A stretch of 64,000 nt of DNA from Meghimatium bilineatum (taxonomy: Eukaryota > Mollusca > Gastropoda > Stylommatophora > Philomycidae): contig CM067314.1 in NCBI GenBank assembly GCA_034231615.1, positions 11,794,263 to 11,858,262 on the forward strand, read 5' to 3'. The notes beneath the pieces were generated by a model. That model was not told the DNA's origin and did not search any database. It was given only the letters and a program-made list of their open reading frames with translations. Positions 1 through 11,984 of this stretch are shown here, piece by piece (position 1 is the stretch's first letter; each line of letters begins with the position of its first letter). The translations under genes and the position numbers were made by a program.

Positions 1-358
1 TGTCCTTTAAAACAAGTGAGGAGTTCGGCAAGGATGCATTATGTCTCTCGTACTTTTCAACATATCTAGAGCACATATTGCAGCAGACCTTTCATTACTA
101 CAACACGTCCATATCGATTGGAGATTTTCCTATATGCAATTTGTCCTTCACGATAATAATGATCTTATAGCTGGGTGATAGCAAAAATTACAAGAGTTAA
201 CAACAAAGTTGGATAAGTTACCAGCAAGTACAGTATGGAAATCAACACAGAAATGAGCAAGATCTTGGTTAACAGCAGAGACACATAATTAAAGATGAAC
301 ATCATGGTGAAAGGATATAAAAAAATTGAGGAAGCGAATACTTTCAAATAACTTTCAA
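1..358 (+). pseudogene. LINE-M reverse transcriptase fragment
   Basis: With frameshifts the translation reads VRQGC-like GKDAL, then LVLFNIYLEHI, and MEINTEMSKILVNSRDT plus a KIEEANTFK stretch, the segment of LINE reverse transcriptases spanning the block before and after the YADD motif. Several stops. The same LVNSRDT motif recurs near 18560. Confidence 0.7.
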
Positions 359-390
359 ATATAGTATCCGTATTAGTTAAATATGATATA

Positions 391-683
391 TGTTTGTTGT
401 TACTGAGTATATTTCAATACCTGTAAGGGATGTTTGTTGTTACTGAGGATATTGCAATACCTGTAAGGGATTTGTTGTTGTTACTGAGGATATTTCAATA
501 CATGTAAGGGATGTTTGTTGTTACTGAGGATATTTCAATACCTGTAAGGGATTTTTTGTTGTTACTGAGGATATTTCAATACCTGTAAGGGATGTTTGTT
601 GTTACTGAGGATATTTCAATACCTGTAAGGGATGTTTGTTGTTACTGAGGATATTTCAATACCTGTAAGGGATGTTTGTTGTT
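391..683 (+). repeat. 40-bp minisatellite at the edge of a SINE-K copy
   Basis: About seven copies of TGTTTGTTGTTACTGAGGAT plus ATTTCAATACCTGTAAGGGA. The same unit occurs once, in antisense, at 42030-42075 at the edge of another SINE-K copy, so the array grew from an element-internal sequence. Confidence 0.9.
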
Positions 684-905
684 GTTGTAATAGTCCTTGT
701 CTCGATTGGTCCGTTCTGGTGTTCTTGAGTGCACGGTTTGAATGGAGTGACAAAATCGCATCTTTTTTTTTTTGGAGATGCGGTTAGTCAAGTACGGAAG
801 AACGAACGCGTGTGCAATAGTTGCTAGGCGATTTGGTGCCGTTGAACGGGCTGGTTACATTCCCGTTAGTCTCAAGAATTTTTAACTGAAAAATAGGAAA
901 GGGGT
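684..905 (+). mobile_element. SINE-K copy
   Basis: The sequence from TTGTTGTAATAGTCCTTGTC to CTCAAGAATTTTTAA matches, in antisense, the TSD-bounded insertion at 41789-42087 (about 80% by eye). No coding frame. At 905-997 the two copies no longer match and I see nothing else. Confidence 0.7.
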
Positions 906-1009
906 TTGTAAAATTAGACATTGTATATATAGATGAGTAGTGTGTTGTCAGCGTAATTTAATGCAAACGTTACCGGGAAAGTTGGTCTCGGTATTTTTTA
1001 AAGAAATGT

Positions 1010-1744
1010 CTATCTCTATCTATACGCTGTGTCCCTTGTTTGCCTTGCGGCGTCAGGGGTGGAAAAGTTCTCTGGAGATGGCCTTCTTGTAAGCTTGTTC
1101 CTGTGGCTTCTTTTATTTCTGTGATCTATCCTTTACATGGTCTGCCTCTAGCTTTATAACCGTTATGTCTATGTGTCATGGCCATTTGTGGCATGCTATA
1201 TGTCGGTAGTCTGGAAGCGTGTGAAAACCACTTGATCTGTTGTCTTTTGATGTGTTGCAATACTGGTATTGTTTTGGTTATCTGTCTGATGTTATCGTTT
1301 CTAATTCTATCTCTTAATGACACTCCGAGTATTCTTCGTAGACATGTCATTTTCTGTTGTCTCTATTTTTCTTTTGTCTTGTGCTGTCATTGTCCAGGTT
1401 TAGAACTGGTAGCATAGTGATGGAATAATAATAGTCTTGTATAATGCAACCTTAGTGTCTATGTTTAAATTTTTGTTCTTGAAAATACGTGTCATCTGTC
1501 CTAAGATCTGGTATGTTTTGTTGCATCTATTTTGTATCTCTTTACTGGTTTTCCGTTCACTCGATATAATGCTTCCTAAGTAAGTGAACTCATTTACCTG
1601 TTTAATGTGTTTATCATTGATGGAGATAGTGATATTTCTTTCTTTCTTTGCTATTGCCATTATTTCGGTCTTTTCAATATTGATCTCCATGTTTAATTTT
1701 TGACATGTTGTGTGGAGTCTGTTCATATGATCTTGCAATTGTTC
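1010..1744 (-). mobile_element. LINE-T, 5'-truncated copy with 12-bp target duplication
   Basis: TTAAAGAAATGT flanks it at 998-1009 and 1745-1756. Minus-strand frames read MEINIEKTEIMAIAKKERN, FTYLGSIISSE and PSLCYQF, then after a break CLRRILGVSLRDRIRN and RARGRPCKG: the C-terminal part of a LINE polyprotein lacking RNase H. The 3' end has a GATAGA-type tail (left side). A second 3' end of this family lies at 25580-25670. Confidence 0.85.
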
Positions 1745-1756
1745 TTAAAGAAATGT

Positions 1757-2235
<479 letters not shown>

Positions 2236-2544
2236 CACAACATTTTTGGAATTACTTTTATAAAAGATATTTACTGATTTAACATTATTCAACCTATCGA
2301 CTGTGTTCACCTGTTCATTACCTTTTCGTGGTTACCTGAATTATACTCACCTCATAATTCATGAGATCATGAAAGAGGTCAAGGTCAAAACTACAGTTTT
2401 GGCAACAAATCATGACAGGTTCATGAGATTCCTGTGAAACGTAATGAGCACAAAACTCTCTGACAATATCATTTGAATGACTATAAAAGATTGGCGGTTC
2501 TCAAATAAATTCAGTTGAAAATTCAATGCACGCGTAAGGTTCAT

Positions 2545-3645
2545 CTCAATACAGAACAACGATACACCACTATTGGGTGCTTACAGGCTGGACAATAAGA
2601 AAGTGTAGTGGCCAGACAATTTGATGTGCTTAGAAGCACCTTTAGTCACTTTTGGAGGCGAAATCAACAAACTAGCTCAATGACGGACAGGTCGCGCAGT
2701 GGGAAGACCCAGAGTCACAACACCTGCCGAAGACAGCTTCATACAGTTGCATCATCCCAGGAATCAATTTGCATCTACGTCCTCCACAGTCCACTCAATG
2801 CAAGCAGCTTGTCAAATTTCAGATCAAACTGTCAGGAACCGCCTGCACGACGCTGGTCTTTGGGCTAGAATATCCTAGATATCCAGTTCTTACAGACCGG
2901 CATAGCCAGAATCGACTGCAGTGGGCAAACTGGCATCGTTAATTTACCGTTGGGAATGACTGGAGACGGATTTGGTTTAGTGATACATCGTGTGTTGTGC
3001 TCCAGCGATCCGTTGGGAACGACTGGAGACGGATTTGGTTTAGTGATACATCATGTTTTGTGCTCCAGCGACACGCTAGACGGAGAAGAGTTTACAACTA
3101 TTGAGCGTAAGCTTTATGACCGTGATCGAACAGAGCAGAACAGAGTTGATGGGGTTCCTCCAGTTGGTAGTGGAGCTGTACTGATGTGTGGGGCGATCAA
3201 TTTCATGGGAAGAAGTTACCTGATGCAAATTGAAGGACGCCTGTATGCCGAACGATACGTCGCTGAAATTATTCGTCCTCGCGTTTTTCCAATGTTGGCT
3301 CTGAGCGTGGGTCGATTTTTCAGCAGGATAACACTCGACCTCATATGGCACAACTCACTACCCAGTTTCTCAGCAATCGAACGCCTAGACCATTCCGTGG
3401 CCAGCCATGTCATCAGACATGAACTATATTGAATACATATTTGATGAACTCGATAGATGACTCCGCCAACTAGACGTAGCTCCAGCCAATCTCCGCTATT
3501 TGTCTCTTGTACTGCGGGAAGAGTGGGCAGCCATCTCATAACAACAAATCCAACGGGTAATTGGATCCATGACACGGAGATGTCGTTATCCGATAGAAGC
3601 CAGAGGAGACCTTACTGAAACGGAGGCCTTGTCGCGAAGAATAAA
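2545..3645 (+). pseudogene. Tc1-like transposase relic with in-frame duplication
   Basis: After joining frames by eye, the order is that of Tc1 transposases: N-terminal helix-turn-helix remnants, VRNRLHDAGLWARI, then GNDWRRIWFSDTS (first catalytic Asp), GVPPVGSGAVLMCGAINFMG, and ERYVAEIIRPRVFPML. The C-terminal WPAMSSDMNYIEYIFDELDR follows in another frame. Stops and frameshifts make it dead. The 63-bp segment holding FSD is duplicated at 2947-3009 and 3010-3072. Confidence 0.85.
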
Positions 3646-3649
3646 AGTC

Positions 3650-4140
3650 AAACTAAATTTAAAACATAATTTCATTGTTGAAATCTGAATGGTTCTTCAT
3701 GCCACGCTTGAAACATTAATTGCCTAAAATAGAATATTGGTGCACGTTTGAAATGTAGTGTCCATTAGCACTGCTATAATGTTGCCTTTTTTGGGCCTAC
3801 ATATTGATGCAAATTATGTTTATAAAAAACACTAAAATATTGAAAATAAAATGGAGAGATTTTTAAAACTAGAAATTCACTGAGGAAGAAAGAAACAACG
3901 CATTTGTACTCAGAATAAAGCGTTGGAATTACATTGACCATGTACTAGACTTCAATAAGCAAACCTTTATGCGATTCAGGGGGAAAAAGAAAAGTAGGTA
4001 ACACAAAAAGACCTCTGCGATCAACAGAGAAAGCACATTATTGCGCTTAATTCAATAACTACAGCACCCTGTGACGAGCCTCAACATAGAAATGAATGAC
4101 TATTCTGCTCTGACTTATCTGGCAATTCATGTGCCATCTT
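3650..4140. other. unassigned AT-rich stretch
   Basis: Nothing recognised apart from weak LINE-like codons at 3880-4070; no feature claimed. Confidence 0.4.
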
Positions 4141-4144
4141 TGGA

Positions 4145-4320
4145 CCAAGAAGAACTTTCTTCTTCAGTAGTCATTCACCAACTTCCGCTTGATATATCTT
4201 GCAACAGGAACATATTCCGTCTAGATTTCCAACAGGATGTAGTACAGAGAATGGAGATGCGTAGTATCGCCGTTTTATTTGCACCAATAGCCCGACACAT
4301 CCATCTTCGACGGAAGAAGA
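4145..4320 (-). mobile_element. diverged SINE-L fragment
   Basis: CAGGATGTAGTACAGAGAATG and GCCCGACACATCC match the SINE-L 3' half seen at 18120-18290 and 23980-24254. Confidence 0.55.
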
Positions 4321-4369
4321 ACTTTTAAATGGTTTATAAATCATTGCTTTAGTTTCTATGTCAAGGATA

Positions 4370-4915
4370 AATTTAATTTGGAAAATTACATCAGTGTTAG
4401 AGTGAAAACAGAACTCTTTAACTTACTAATGCTTTATATTGTGTTATATGGTTGTGAAAATTGGACACTCACTGTCGGAATGGAGAGACGGATACAGGCC
4501 TTCAAATACAAGTGTTACAGACGTATTCTACGAGTCCCTTTATATAAGACAAATGTGCACGGAAGAAATAAAATACAGGTTCACAAGAACCATTGTAATA
4601 TATACAATAGATGTGTCCACAAGAAGTGTTGATTTCAATAGTGAAAAACAATGACAACTTCCATGGTTTGGACATGAATGACGATAAGATTCCTTGTCAA
4701 AACTAACTACTACAGGGAACCGTCGAAGATGGTAAAAGCAGAGGAGGACATTTAAAATCATGGACAGACAGCATCAAAAACAGACAAAATCAAGGGCTTG
4801 ACAAAACAAGATTTTTCCGAACACGTCCGCATTATTTAAAATATAAATCGCTAGAGAACTGTATGTTGATGCATCCAATGTGGTAACCTTACGACACTGA
4901 CGGGTTACTGGTTTA
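4370..4915 (+). pseudogene. LINE-M C-terminal fragment
   Basis: Translated blocks LYIVLYGCENWTLTVGMERR, KYKCYRRILRVPL, then LQGTVEDGKSRGG and SWTDSIK are the typical region after the LINE reverse transcriptase. They match 36085-36410 ([13 protein letters not shown]). Multiple frameshifts. Confidence 0.8.
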
Positions 4916-4916
4916 A

Positions 4917-5056
4917 GACAGACAGCCAGACCGATAGACAGACAGATATAGACAAACAGACAAACAAGAGAGACAGCGAGATAGATGGATAGATAGACAG
5001 ACCGACAGATAGATAGATAGATATATAGATAGAAGGATAGATAGATAGATAGATAA
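4917..5056. repeat. (GATA)n-rich simple repeat
   Basis: Irregular GACAGA/GATAGA tetramers, becoming pure GATA at 5000-5055. It follows the LINE-M fragment, so it may have grown from that element's tail. Confidence 0.9.
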
Positions 5057-5059
5057 ATT

Positions 5060-5585
5060 TTCCAATAAATGTTTAAAAGAAACAAATGTTTATATATGGA
5101 ACATAATAATTTGGTCTCTAAAAGCTACTGATAAAATAATTTATAGCTATTATTAGAATCACGTGATACTGCACATGACAATGTTTTGCCGCTGTAACTG
5201 ATCTACAAGTAAAAAAATATTTTAAGCGATTAGGCCAATCTAATTTAAACGGTAGGATTGCATAATTAATTATAACGACGATTATTATGCTTTTATTCGA
5301 AAAATTACTGATGTTGGTTGATTTTTTTCAAGTGTTGATTACAGCATCTTCTCATATCACTGATACAAGATAGGCCTAGGCCTTTGGGTCGATGCAATTT
5401 GATGATGTGAATAAAATTACTGAGTAATTTTTACTCTAACCTAATCTATACTATACTATACTATTTTATTATTATTTTACTTACTATCAGTACTATCTGT
5501 TGTGATTGTGTACGGTAGGTAGTGGCACGTTAGGCTTAGCATGTAGGCCTTTGAATTGATTAATTTTTATTAGGTATAGGGCTCA
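5060..5585. other. unassigned AT-rich stretch
   Basis: No gene or repeat partner recognised. Confidence 0.45.
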
Positions 5586-5876
5586 CATGGTTTGCATTTG
5601 TGGGTCTCACCAATGACCCAGTAGATAAACCACCCATGCAATATAGAAAACCTTAGTAGATCTTAGCCTTATGCCGTTAATAAAGGTTATCTTATTAGTA
5701 TAGAAGCTTTTCATGGCACGCCATGTTCATGTTTCATGATTATGTTTTTCATGCTTTTATTATATTGTTGCAATGTGTTTTTGTTTTTTATGCTTTTGTT
5801 ATTTTTATATATTATATGCACCCTCTATAGTTGGGAGGGAGCCAGAGATGTACTGTGCAACACTGTGGAGGAGGAA

Positions 5877-7501
5877 TATAAATAACCAAATGGTCAGAGG
5901 GTGTCCCACAAAGTGGATGGTGCCGCAGTAACCTAATGAACAAATAGTAACGCAAAATGAGGTAAACAGGTTACTAAAACACTTACCTAGCCTATTAATA
6001 AAAATATATTTAAAAAAAACATACAATAAAACTAAACAGGACAATTCTCAACGTATTGGCTCAAATTGAACCTTTTTCAAGAGACAAACAACAGAAAACG
6101 ACAAAATAAAAAACAAAATAGATGTCTATATTTCATCAAGCCCCCGTCTCCATAATAGCGCAGGGATGGCAACGCATCTAGTAAAAGTGAAAATGCGTGC
6201 ATTCATTATAAACAAACCGAAAGTGGGAAATTAGAGACACTATAGATGAGGGCAAGAATAATAAAAGAAAAAGATAAGAAAAATACCCCTTTTGTCACTC
6301 TATCAGACAGGCAGGTTTTAAGAACATAGTCACAACAGGCACGACTGAATGGAACAGAGACAGATGGGGACGTGAGAAAATATTCATGTGACAACCTAGC
6401 AAGGCTTGGAAACAGCGATCCTGATAACAATACTGTGAACAGAGAACCATGGTCACCTATGCCAACAAGAATGGCATATGACAATGATAGATGAGTAATG
6501 ATGAGGTTGTGTGGTGGTGGGGTGAGTGGGTTTGGGGAAGGAAGGATAGAAGAAGAATCAACATTTGAAAACGCATGGAATGAATGTGAAACCAAATATA
6601 GACATACCGGGGTAAACATATATATAAAACCAAACCTAAACATACATAGAAATGTAAACACACACCAAGAGTCAAGAAATAAACACATAACAAGATGGAC
6701 ACAGATGTGTGAAGGATACCCACACAAAATGCACAGGCATGTAAATGTATCCACACACAGGAAAGGGCTCACACCAGAATAGGTATACACATTGACACAG
6801 AATGGAGATACGTGCATTAACATAAAAAAGCGCTCACATAAATATACATATATATATGTATACATAAATATGAACATTCATGCACATAAACACTTTCTCG
6901 CATAAATAATAACATGAACATTCATACACATAGAAACATATACATATATTAATGTAAATATAAACGTTCGTTCACATAAAGATAATGCTATAACAACTGC
7001 ATATGTATACATACAAATGTGTGGCCCAAAGTAATTGTGTGGATACATAGAACCATGTAAAACGAAATGCATATACATATAACTATATATGTGTGGGCAC
7101 CCATCGAAGAGACAACTGCAATAAAAACGAGGAAATCAAAATCTAAATATGTAAATGATTAAACAATAACAAGATGGCAGAGTACAAAATAATCACATAT
7201 TGACATACACAAACGAAAGAAGACATAAAGGAATTATATAGAAGAACGGCAAACACAAAAATAATAATTATTCACGAAAGTGTACAAAGACAAATAATTA
7301 CAAGAATCAGTGCAATAATTATTTGTCTTGTTTATTTTGTCGTTTTCTGTTGTTTGTCTCTTGAAAAAGGTTCAATTTGAGCCGATACGTTGAGAATTGT
7401 CCTGTTTAGTTTTATTGTATGTTTTTTTAAAATATATTTTTATTAATAGGCTAGGTAAGTGTTTTAGTAACCTGTTTACCTCATTTTGCGTTACTATGTG
7501 A
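5877..7501. mobile_element. 1.6-kb foldback element with ~170-bp inverted arms
   Basis: Arms 5944-6115 and 7328-7497 are near-perfect inverted copies (for example AGTAACGCAAAATGAGGTAA against its complement). AGGAGGAA at 5869-5876 and 7502-7509 fits an 8-bp target duplication, because the outside flanks join into a continuous SINE-G sequence. The arm contains GGTTCAATTTGAGCCGATAC, a pattern like Penelope-type termini, so an inverted-repeat Penelope derivative is one option. Inside are a LINE-D fragment (about 6290-6475, + strand) and low-complexity ACATA-rich DNA with no credible gene. Confidence 0.75.
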
Positions 7502-7607
7502 AGGAGGAAACTGACAGCACTGTTTTTTCCTATGGCGGAGGCACAGTGACTCAGGACGTGACAATACTTTTGACTTGAACATTTGGTTGCATGCCTGGAT
7601 CAGTGCA

Positions 7608-7971
7608 TATGTTATTCTTCTGCTTCTTTCGTTCACTTTCGTCTATATCTGTAATTCTGTCTCCTGAATAAAACTCACTGTCTTTTGTAATTTATACAGT
7701 GTCCCATAGAGCTTTGATTCCAGTGTTGTTTCCTCTGGTCAATATGTCTGCCTCAGCGTTTCATGCTCAGAACACTCTTGAAGTATATGTTTGGCACTCT
7801 GTGCTGCCTGTACACATGGCCGTGTTGCCAATCTTGAACTTTGTATACATGTGACTGCGGAGTCGGTTGTGTCCTGTTCTGAGACGTAGAATTATAACTT
7901 GTTCTGATCTGTACATAATGTGATAGTCATCTTGTGTTGGTGTTTGTGGCTTTCTTATTGACTTGATCATC
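7608..7971 (-). pseudogene. LINE-H C-terminal fragment
   Basis: The minus frame reads [20 protein letters not shown] and [22 protein letters not shown], nearly identical to the + strand copy at 49520-49945, but with a deletion in the [12 protein letters not shown] zinc-knuckle part. Confidence 0.85.
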
Positions 7972-8244
7972 TAGTGCATAGGTTGAAACCTACCTTCCTG
8001 GTGGTGTGATAGTTATGCTCTGGCCCGGAGTGGGCCAAAAATCCACAGACTCCCCAGCAATATAATGCCAGTAAAATGGCATTGGTCAAACGACTTGAGC
8101 TCATGGACTGCTGGATCAGCAACCAACAATTATAGGTAGGGCCTACCGTGAGACAATGATATCATATAGCAATCACTGACCAAAATAGATCCAGTGGTCT
8201 TTTCAGTGTTTCATAGTAGAATTTTGTTTTCATCTATCTATTAT

Positions 8245-8565
8245 CCTTTCTCTACTTTTGCTGTAAGGCGTCGCAGGATAGAATGACATGACATTCCATC
8301 GCTTGATATGCAGTAATAATAATATTGTTACATCTCATAAGGTTAGTAACTAATTCAATGCGTGTTCTTCTTGGTCTTCCTCTGTATCTTGCTGATTCCA
8401 TTTTCATGTTGTATGCTTTTACCGCTGGCCAACAAGTGTTCATTCTCATTAAGTAGTTGAACCATTTCAGTCTGTTTTTCAATATAATTGACCACAGACC
8501 ACAAACAGTTCTTGTAATCTCTTCATTCTTCACATGATCTCTTCTTATTCTTGTTTGCTACTTTT
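8245..8565 (-). pseudogene. LINE-B C-terminal fragment
   Basis: The minus frame has NRLKWFNYLMRMN and RYRGRPRRTRIELVTN, the post-RT block of RNase H-less LINEs. It resembles 32100-32725 and 55200-55640. Confidence 0.75.
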
Positions 8566-9126
8566 GTTTTCACATTTAATAGGTAGGTAGTTAATGAGTT
8601 TGCCTCTATTTTGGAGAGGTGTGCCCTTTCAACCAGCGGACAAAGTCCAATTATGCTATATCAGAATACACTACCATAAAATATTAAAGGTAACAAAGAC
8701 CCCAAGCTATTAAGTTATTTTCACATTTAGTGACATCTCATTTTACACTTGGTAAGCCTTCCTCTCTTGTTCTTTAGTTAGTGTCCATGTCTGACAATAA
8801 TACAATTTTGTGTGAAGATTGAATTTATTATTTGTCTTTTGGGTTTCATCAGGATATATTTGTGCTTCAAAATTGATGCAAATTCATAATTATTTTCATG
8901 GACATGGCATTTTTTAAGGTTGATGTTCAGAACTACAATAAGCAAAGGAATAAAACAGTTTGTGATACGACATATTCCTATGTAGTGCATAGTTTTTTCC
9001 CATGAAAAAATAACTGCGAAATGTCAATTTTTTAATTAGGCTACTATTACATTATTCATTTACTGCTACAAATACATCTATGTAACAAATACCATATAAT
9101 ATCTGCATTTCATTATTTCTACTATT
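8566..9126. other. unassigned AT-rich stretch
   Basis: No gene recognised; some LINE-like codons on the minus strand around 8730-8980 are too weak to call. Confidence 0.4.
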
Positions 9127-9400
9127 TTAGTAAAAATAGTCTCATCATCATCACGTGACATATTCCTTCCAGAACGTTGTCTTTGCAATTGATGTCCTGG
9201 GCCCGATTCTATCCTGTGCCAATCTGCCGGCCTCCTTCAATGATATCTTCATACAGTCTTTGATGTCATCTGTCCATTCCCTTCTAGGTCTACCTCTTCT
9301 TCAACTTCATGGAATTTGTCTTTAAATATATGCGTCTTTGCATGCCATTGTGTCTTTTTATATTCCGAAATATTTCAGTTTTCTATGCAAAATTGTATTC
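9127..9400 (-). pseudogene. LINE-C 3' end
   Basis: The minus strand reads RGRPRREWTDDIKDCMK, RLAQDRI and ends TTFWKEYVT then stop, the same end as copies at 21086-21463, 25680-25965 and 59420-59650. A short LINE-U 3' end (GCTGTCTCCATAACGAAGGT) follows at 9548-9630. Confidence 0.8.
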
Positions 9401-9855
9401 TCTATTTTATTTTTTAACCAAGTCTGAAAACAGTCTGCAAAATCAAAACTCTTCAATATCCTGTTAGTTTTCATAGTCTAAGGACTTTCGCATTAGACCC
9501 TCTTAACTTCTGTCTGTTTACTTCCGGGACAAAAATGGGGAAAATTAATCTCATCATCATTATGTGCTGTCTCCATAACGAAGGTTGGCTGCAACAATAT
9601 CTGTGTCTTGTATGATGATGCAGTCTGCTATGGGCTGTAAATAAATTACCTCAGAAATTATGGGGAGGAGGGGTCTTAAAAAAAGCTTGACAGCTGTTGA
9701 CAAGATGGGATTGTGGGGAGAGGAGGCGGTGCTGGTAAAAGTGGACTTCTTCGAAAAACATTTTGTGTATACCAGTTACATTGTTTGAATTTTTTCTCAA
9801 CACTGTCTTGTGTCAACTTGTTCCCCAAATAACCAAAGTCTTTAACTTTATGGTA

Positions 9856-10094
9856 CAGTACAAGTAGATGTCTCCACATGTTTAATTATTTCCCTTCTCT
9901 GTGTTTACTAATTTCATGTTCATCATTTAATAATTGAAATATTTATTTATTTAGGGTTTGGGTTAGGGATAGTTATGTAAAACACTGTCCTAACCCAAAC
10001 CCTATAATAAATAAATATTTAAATGATGAACATGAAATTTATAAACATAGACAAGGGAAATAACTCGACTATGTTTTGGCGTCTACTTGTACTG
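9856..10094. mobile_element. palindromic MITE, TA target duplication
   Basis: The element is an almost complete inverted repeat (arms ~105 bp, loop near 9970-9990). Ends are CAGTACAAGTAGA with TA at 9854-9855 and 10095-10096. A related fragment (GGGTTTAGGTT...CAAGGGAAATAA) is at 20610-20675. Likely a Tc1/mariner-type MITE. Confidence 0.85.
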
Positions 10095-10096
10095 TA

Positions 10097-10845
10097 CCAA
10101 CTTTATTTATCCCATTATCTTTAGGTTTCATATGAGGCTGTCCATAAATTATTTCAACACTTTTTCACCATCACCATTTTTTACCCCCCCCCCCCCCCAC
10201 CACTCACCCTCTATCTCCCTGTCAACAACTGTTAAGAATTAGTGCATCCCCCATACTTCATTTTAAAAATTGTAAATGATGGCCCCTGTAATATCTTCAC
10301 AGGTTAAAAAAAAGTCACTGAGGAAATTCACAATTTTGACTTGGATAGAATATCACAGGTAAAAAAAAGTCACAATTAATTAATGTTTTAATATTCCAAC
10401 TTGTCGGGTTGTACACACTACACTGGAGATTTATCCCTATATGATCAGGGGAAAACAACTTGTCAACTTTTCGGAAAGATTAATACTATCCTATGTTTTA
10501 TGCATCTAATCATTTTGTTTTCCTTCTTTTTCATCCTTGTTTTCCAGCAGAAGTCAGATGGATTGGATTTCATCAATGAACTGTACTATTGCCACCAACC
10601 CCCGAGAGATTGCGTTAGAGCTTGTCCGTCAGAGTTGTTTCAGATGGACTTCGCTTCTTTCTTGCGATGTGATACAGTGGGCAGTTCTGCAAAATAATTG
10701 CATCATTCAAAAATTTACTTTTCTGTTGCACATCTTGATGTATCTATCTGCCTCATAATTTCAAATGTTTTTTATTGTGCAGACGCCTACAAATGATGGG
10801 CCCAAAAGATGTCTGTATAGTCATTGTAAGAACCACTGATCATCT
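10097..10845. other. unassigned; poly-C run
   Basis: Contains a C run at about 10183-10198 and AT-rich sequence. 10401-10697 is an open frame of 98 codons but resembles no family I know. Confidence 0.4.
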
Positions 10846-11117
10846 TCTTATGCATTTGTTCTCAAACTCCTGTAGAAAAGCAGGATGTAGTCCGGGGAAT
10901 TAAATTTGTTATATCATGTTTTACACTGTGATTACAATATCTGCGCAATTTGGCCTGACACATTCGCCTTCAGCATGGCTTCTGAGTCTCTTGATACTTT
11001 ATGGGACGGGACAGCCAACTCCACCCCCAAAACCTTCTTTCTCATCTCTTACGATGTACATGGCAAGTAACACTATTCTTTGCTCCCTTTTCGGGCCCCT
11101 GAAACACACAATCTGAT
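10846..11117 (-). mobile_element. SINE-L copy
   Basis: Matches the TSD-bounded copy at 23980-24254 from TTGTTCTCAAACTCCTGTAG through GGACAGCCAACTCCA to TTTCGGGCCCCTGAAACACA. On the sense (minus) strand it carries the GGCGACTAAGG-type central motif in diverged form. Confidence 0.8.
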
Positions 11118-11600
11118 GACTGTGCTGTAACAGATAGCGTGTGATCACACATTGTTGTTTTTTTTCCTTACAGGTTCTAATGTTTACATTTTAGCAGCAA
11201 CCATACTTTTGTGAACTACACTCATGCGATAGAAATAGGGATATGTTTACTGGCATAAAACTTGACTTTTGTGTCCTCACTTGGACTAAACATAACGCTT
11301 TATTTAAAAAATGTAATTTAGTTACAGTAAATAGAAAGAAAAATTCCCAATTTATAGGTGATTTTTTGATTGCAATCAAAGGGAGATAATAAGAACAGTT
11401 GTCAACAAATTTGTTATTAATTAATTATTGTGTCAAAACATTGTTCAAATTTTTACTCTCTGTTATATGTTATATTTAAACTGAATTTAACAATCAGTTA
11501 TTTGTTTTGGAATTTTATTAATCTATTCAGAGTGTTAAAATGTTATTATGAAATGCTCATACCTAGGTTGACCATGTTTTCTTTATACAAAAATGGGATA
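11118..11600. other. unassigned AT-rich stretch
   Basis: No feature recognised. Confidence 0.5.
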
Positions 11601-11689
11601 TTTGGATGATATCCCCTTGTGGTGAGGTACACATCTTTCAACTACAGATGCGAGTCCAATTTAGTTATATTAGAGGTTTGAAGTTTTGA

Positions 11690-11870
11690 GATGGAGTTGG
11701 TTGACCCATCCCATATACGATCGGAGTGACGCAGAGCCATGCTGAAGTTGGATGCATCAGGTGCAGATATTGCAGCTACGTTGTAAACTATGACAATGCA
11801 CTCTGTTCTCTGGACTACATCCTGTTGATCTGCAGGAGTTTGAGAAGGAGCTCAGTGAGAAAAGAAGAGC
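11690..11870 (+). mobile_element. SINE-L 3' part
   Basis: Sense-strand match to SINE-L: GGAGTTGGTTGACCCATCCC, GAAGTTGGATGCATCAGG, CTGGACTACATCCTGTTGAT, AGGAGTTTGAGAAGGA. Confidence 0.75.
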
Positions 11871-11984
11871 CAGGGCCATAAATACGTTTTCGAAAAAATA
11901 ACAGCAAACGTCTTGACAGACTTCTATAAGGAAGAAAGCACAACAACACTCCTGCATACAATATGAAAGAAGTCAAAACAAATT

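Larger units (their letters stand above)
5590..8125 (-). mobile_element. composite SINE-G/F copy broken by two later insertions
   Basis: Pieces at 5590-5730 (F tail), 5815-5876, 7502-7607 and 7972-8125 are colinear, on the minus strand, with the copy at 42465-43085. The breaks are filled by the foldback element 5877-7501 and a LINE-H fragment 7608-7971. The order of events is read from the matching flanks. Confidence 0.75.

Noticed and set aside
6206-6877. 223-codon minus-strand frame
   Set aside because: Low-complexity translation of ACATA/CACA-rich DNA inside the foldback element; no family motif.
9950-10005. GGGTTTGGGTTAGGG telomere-like sequence
   Set aside because: Single, and part of the centre of the palindromic MITE with its complement next to it.
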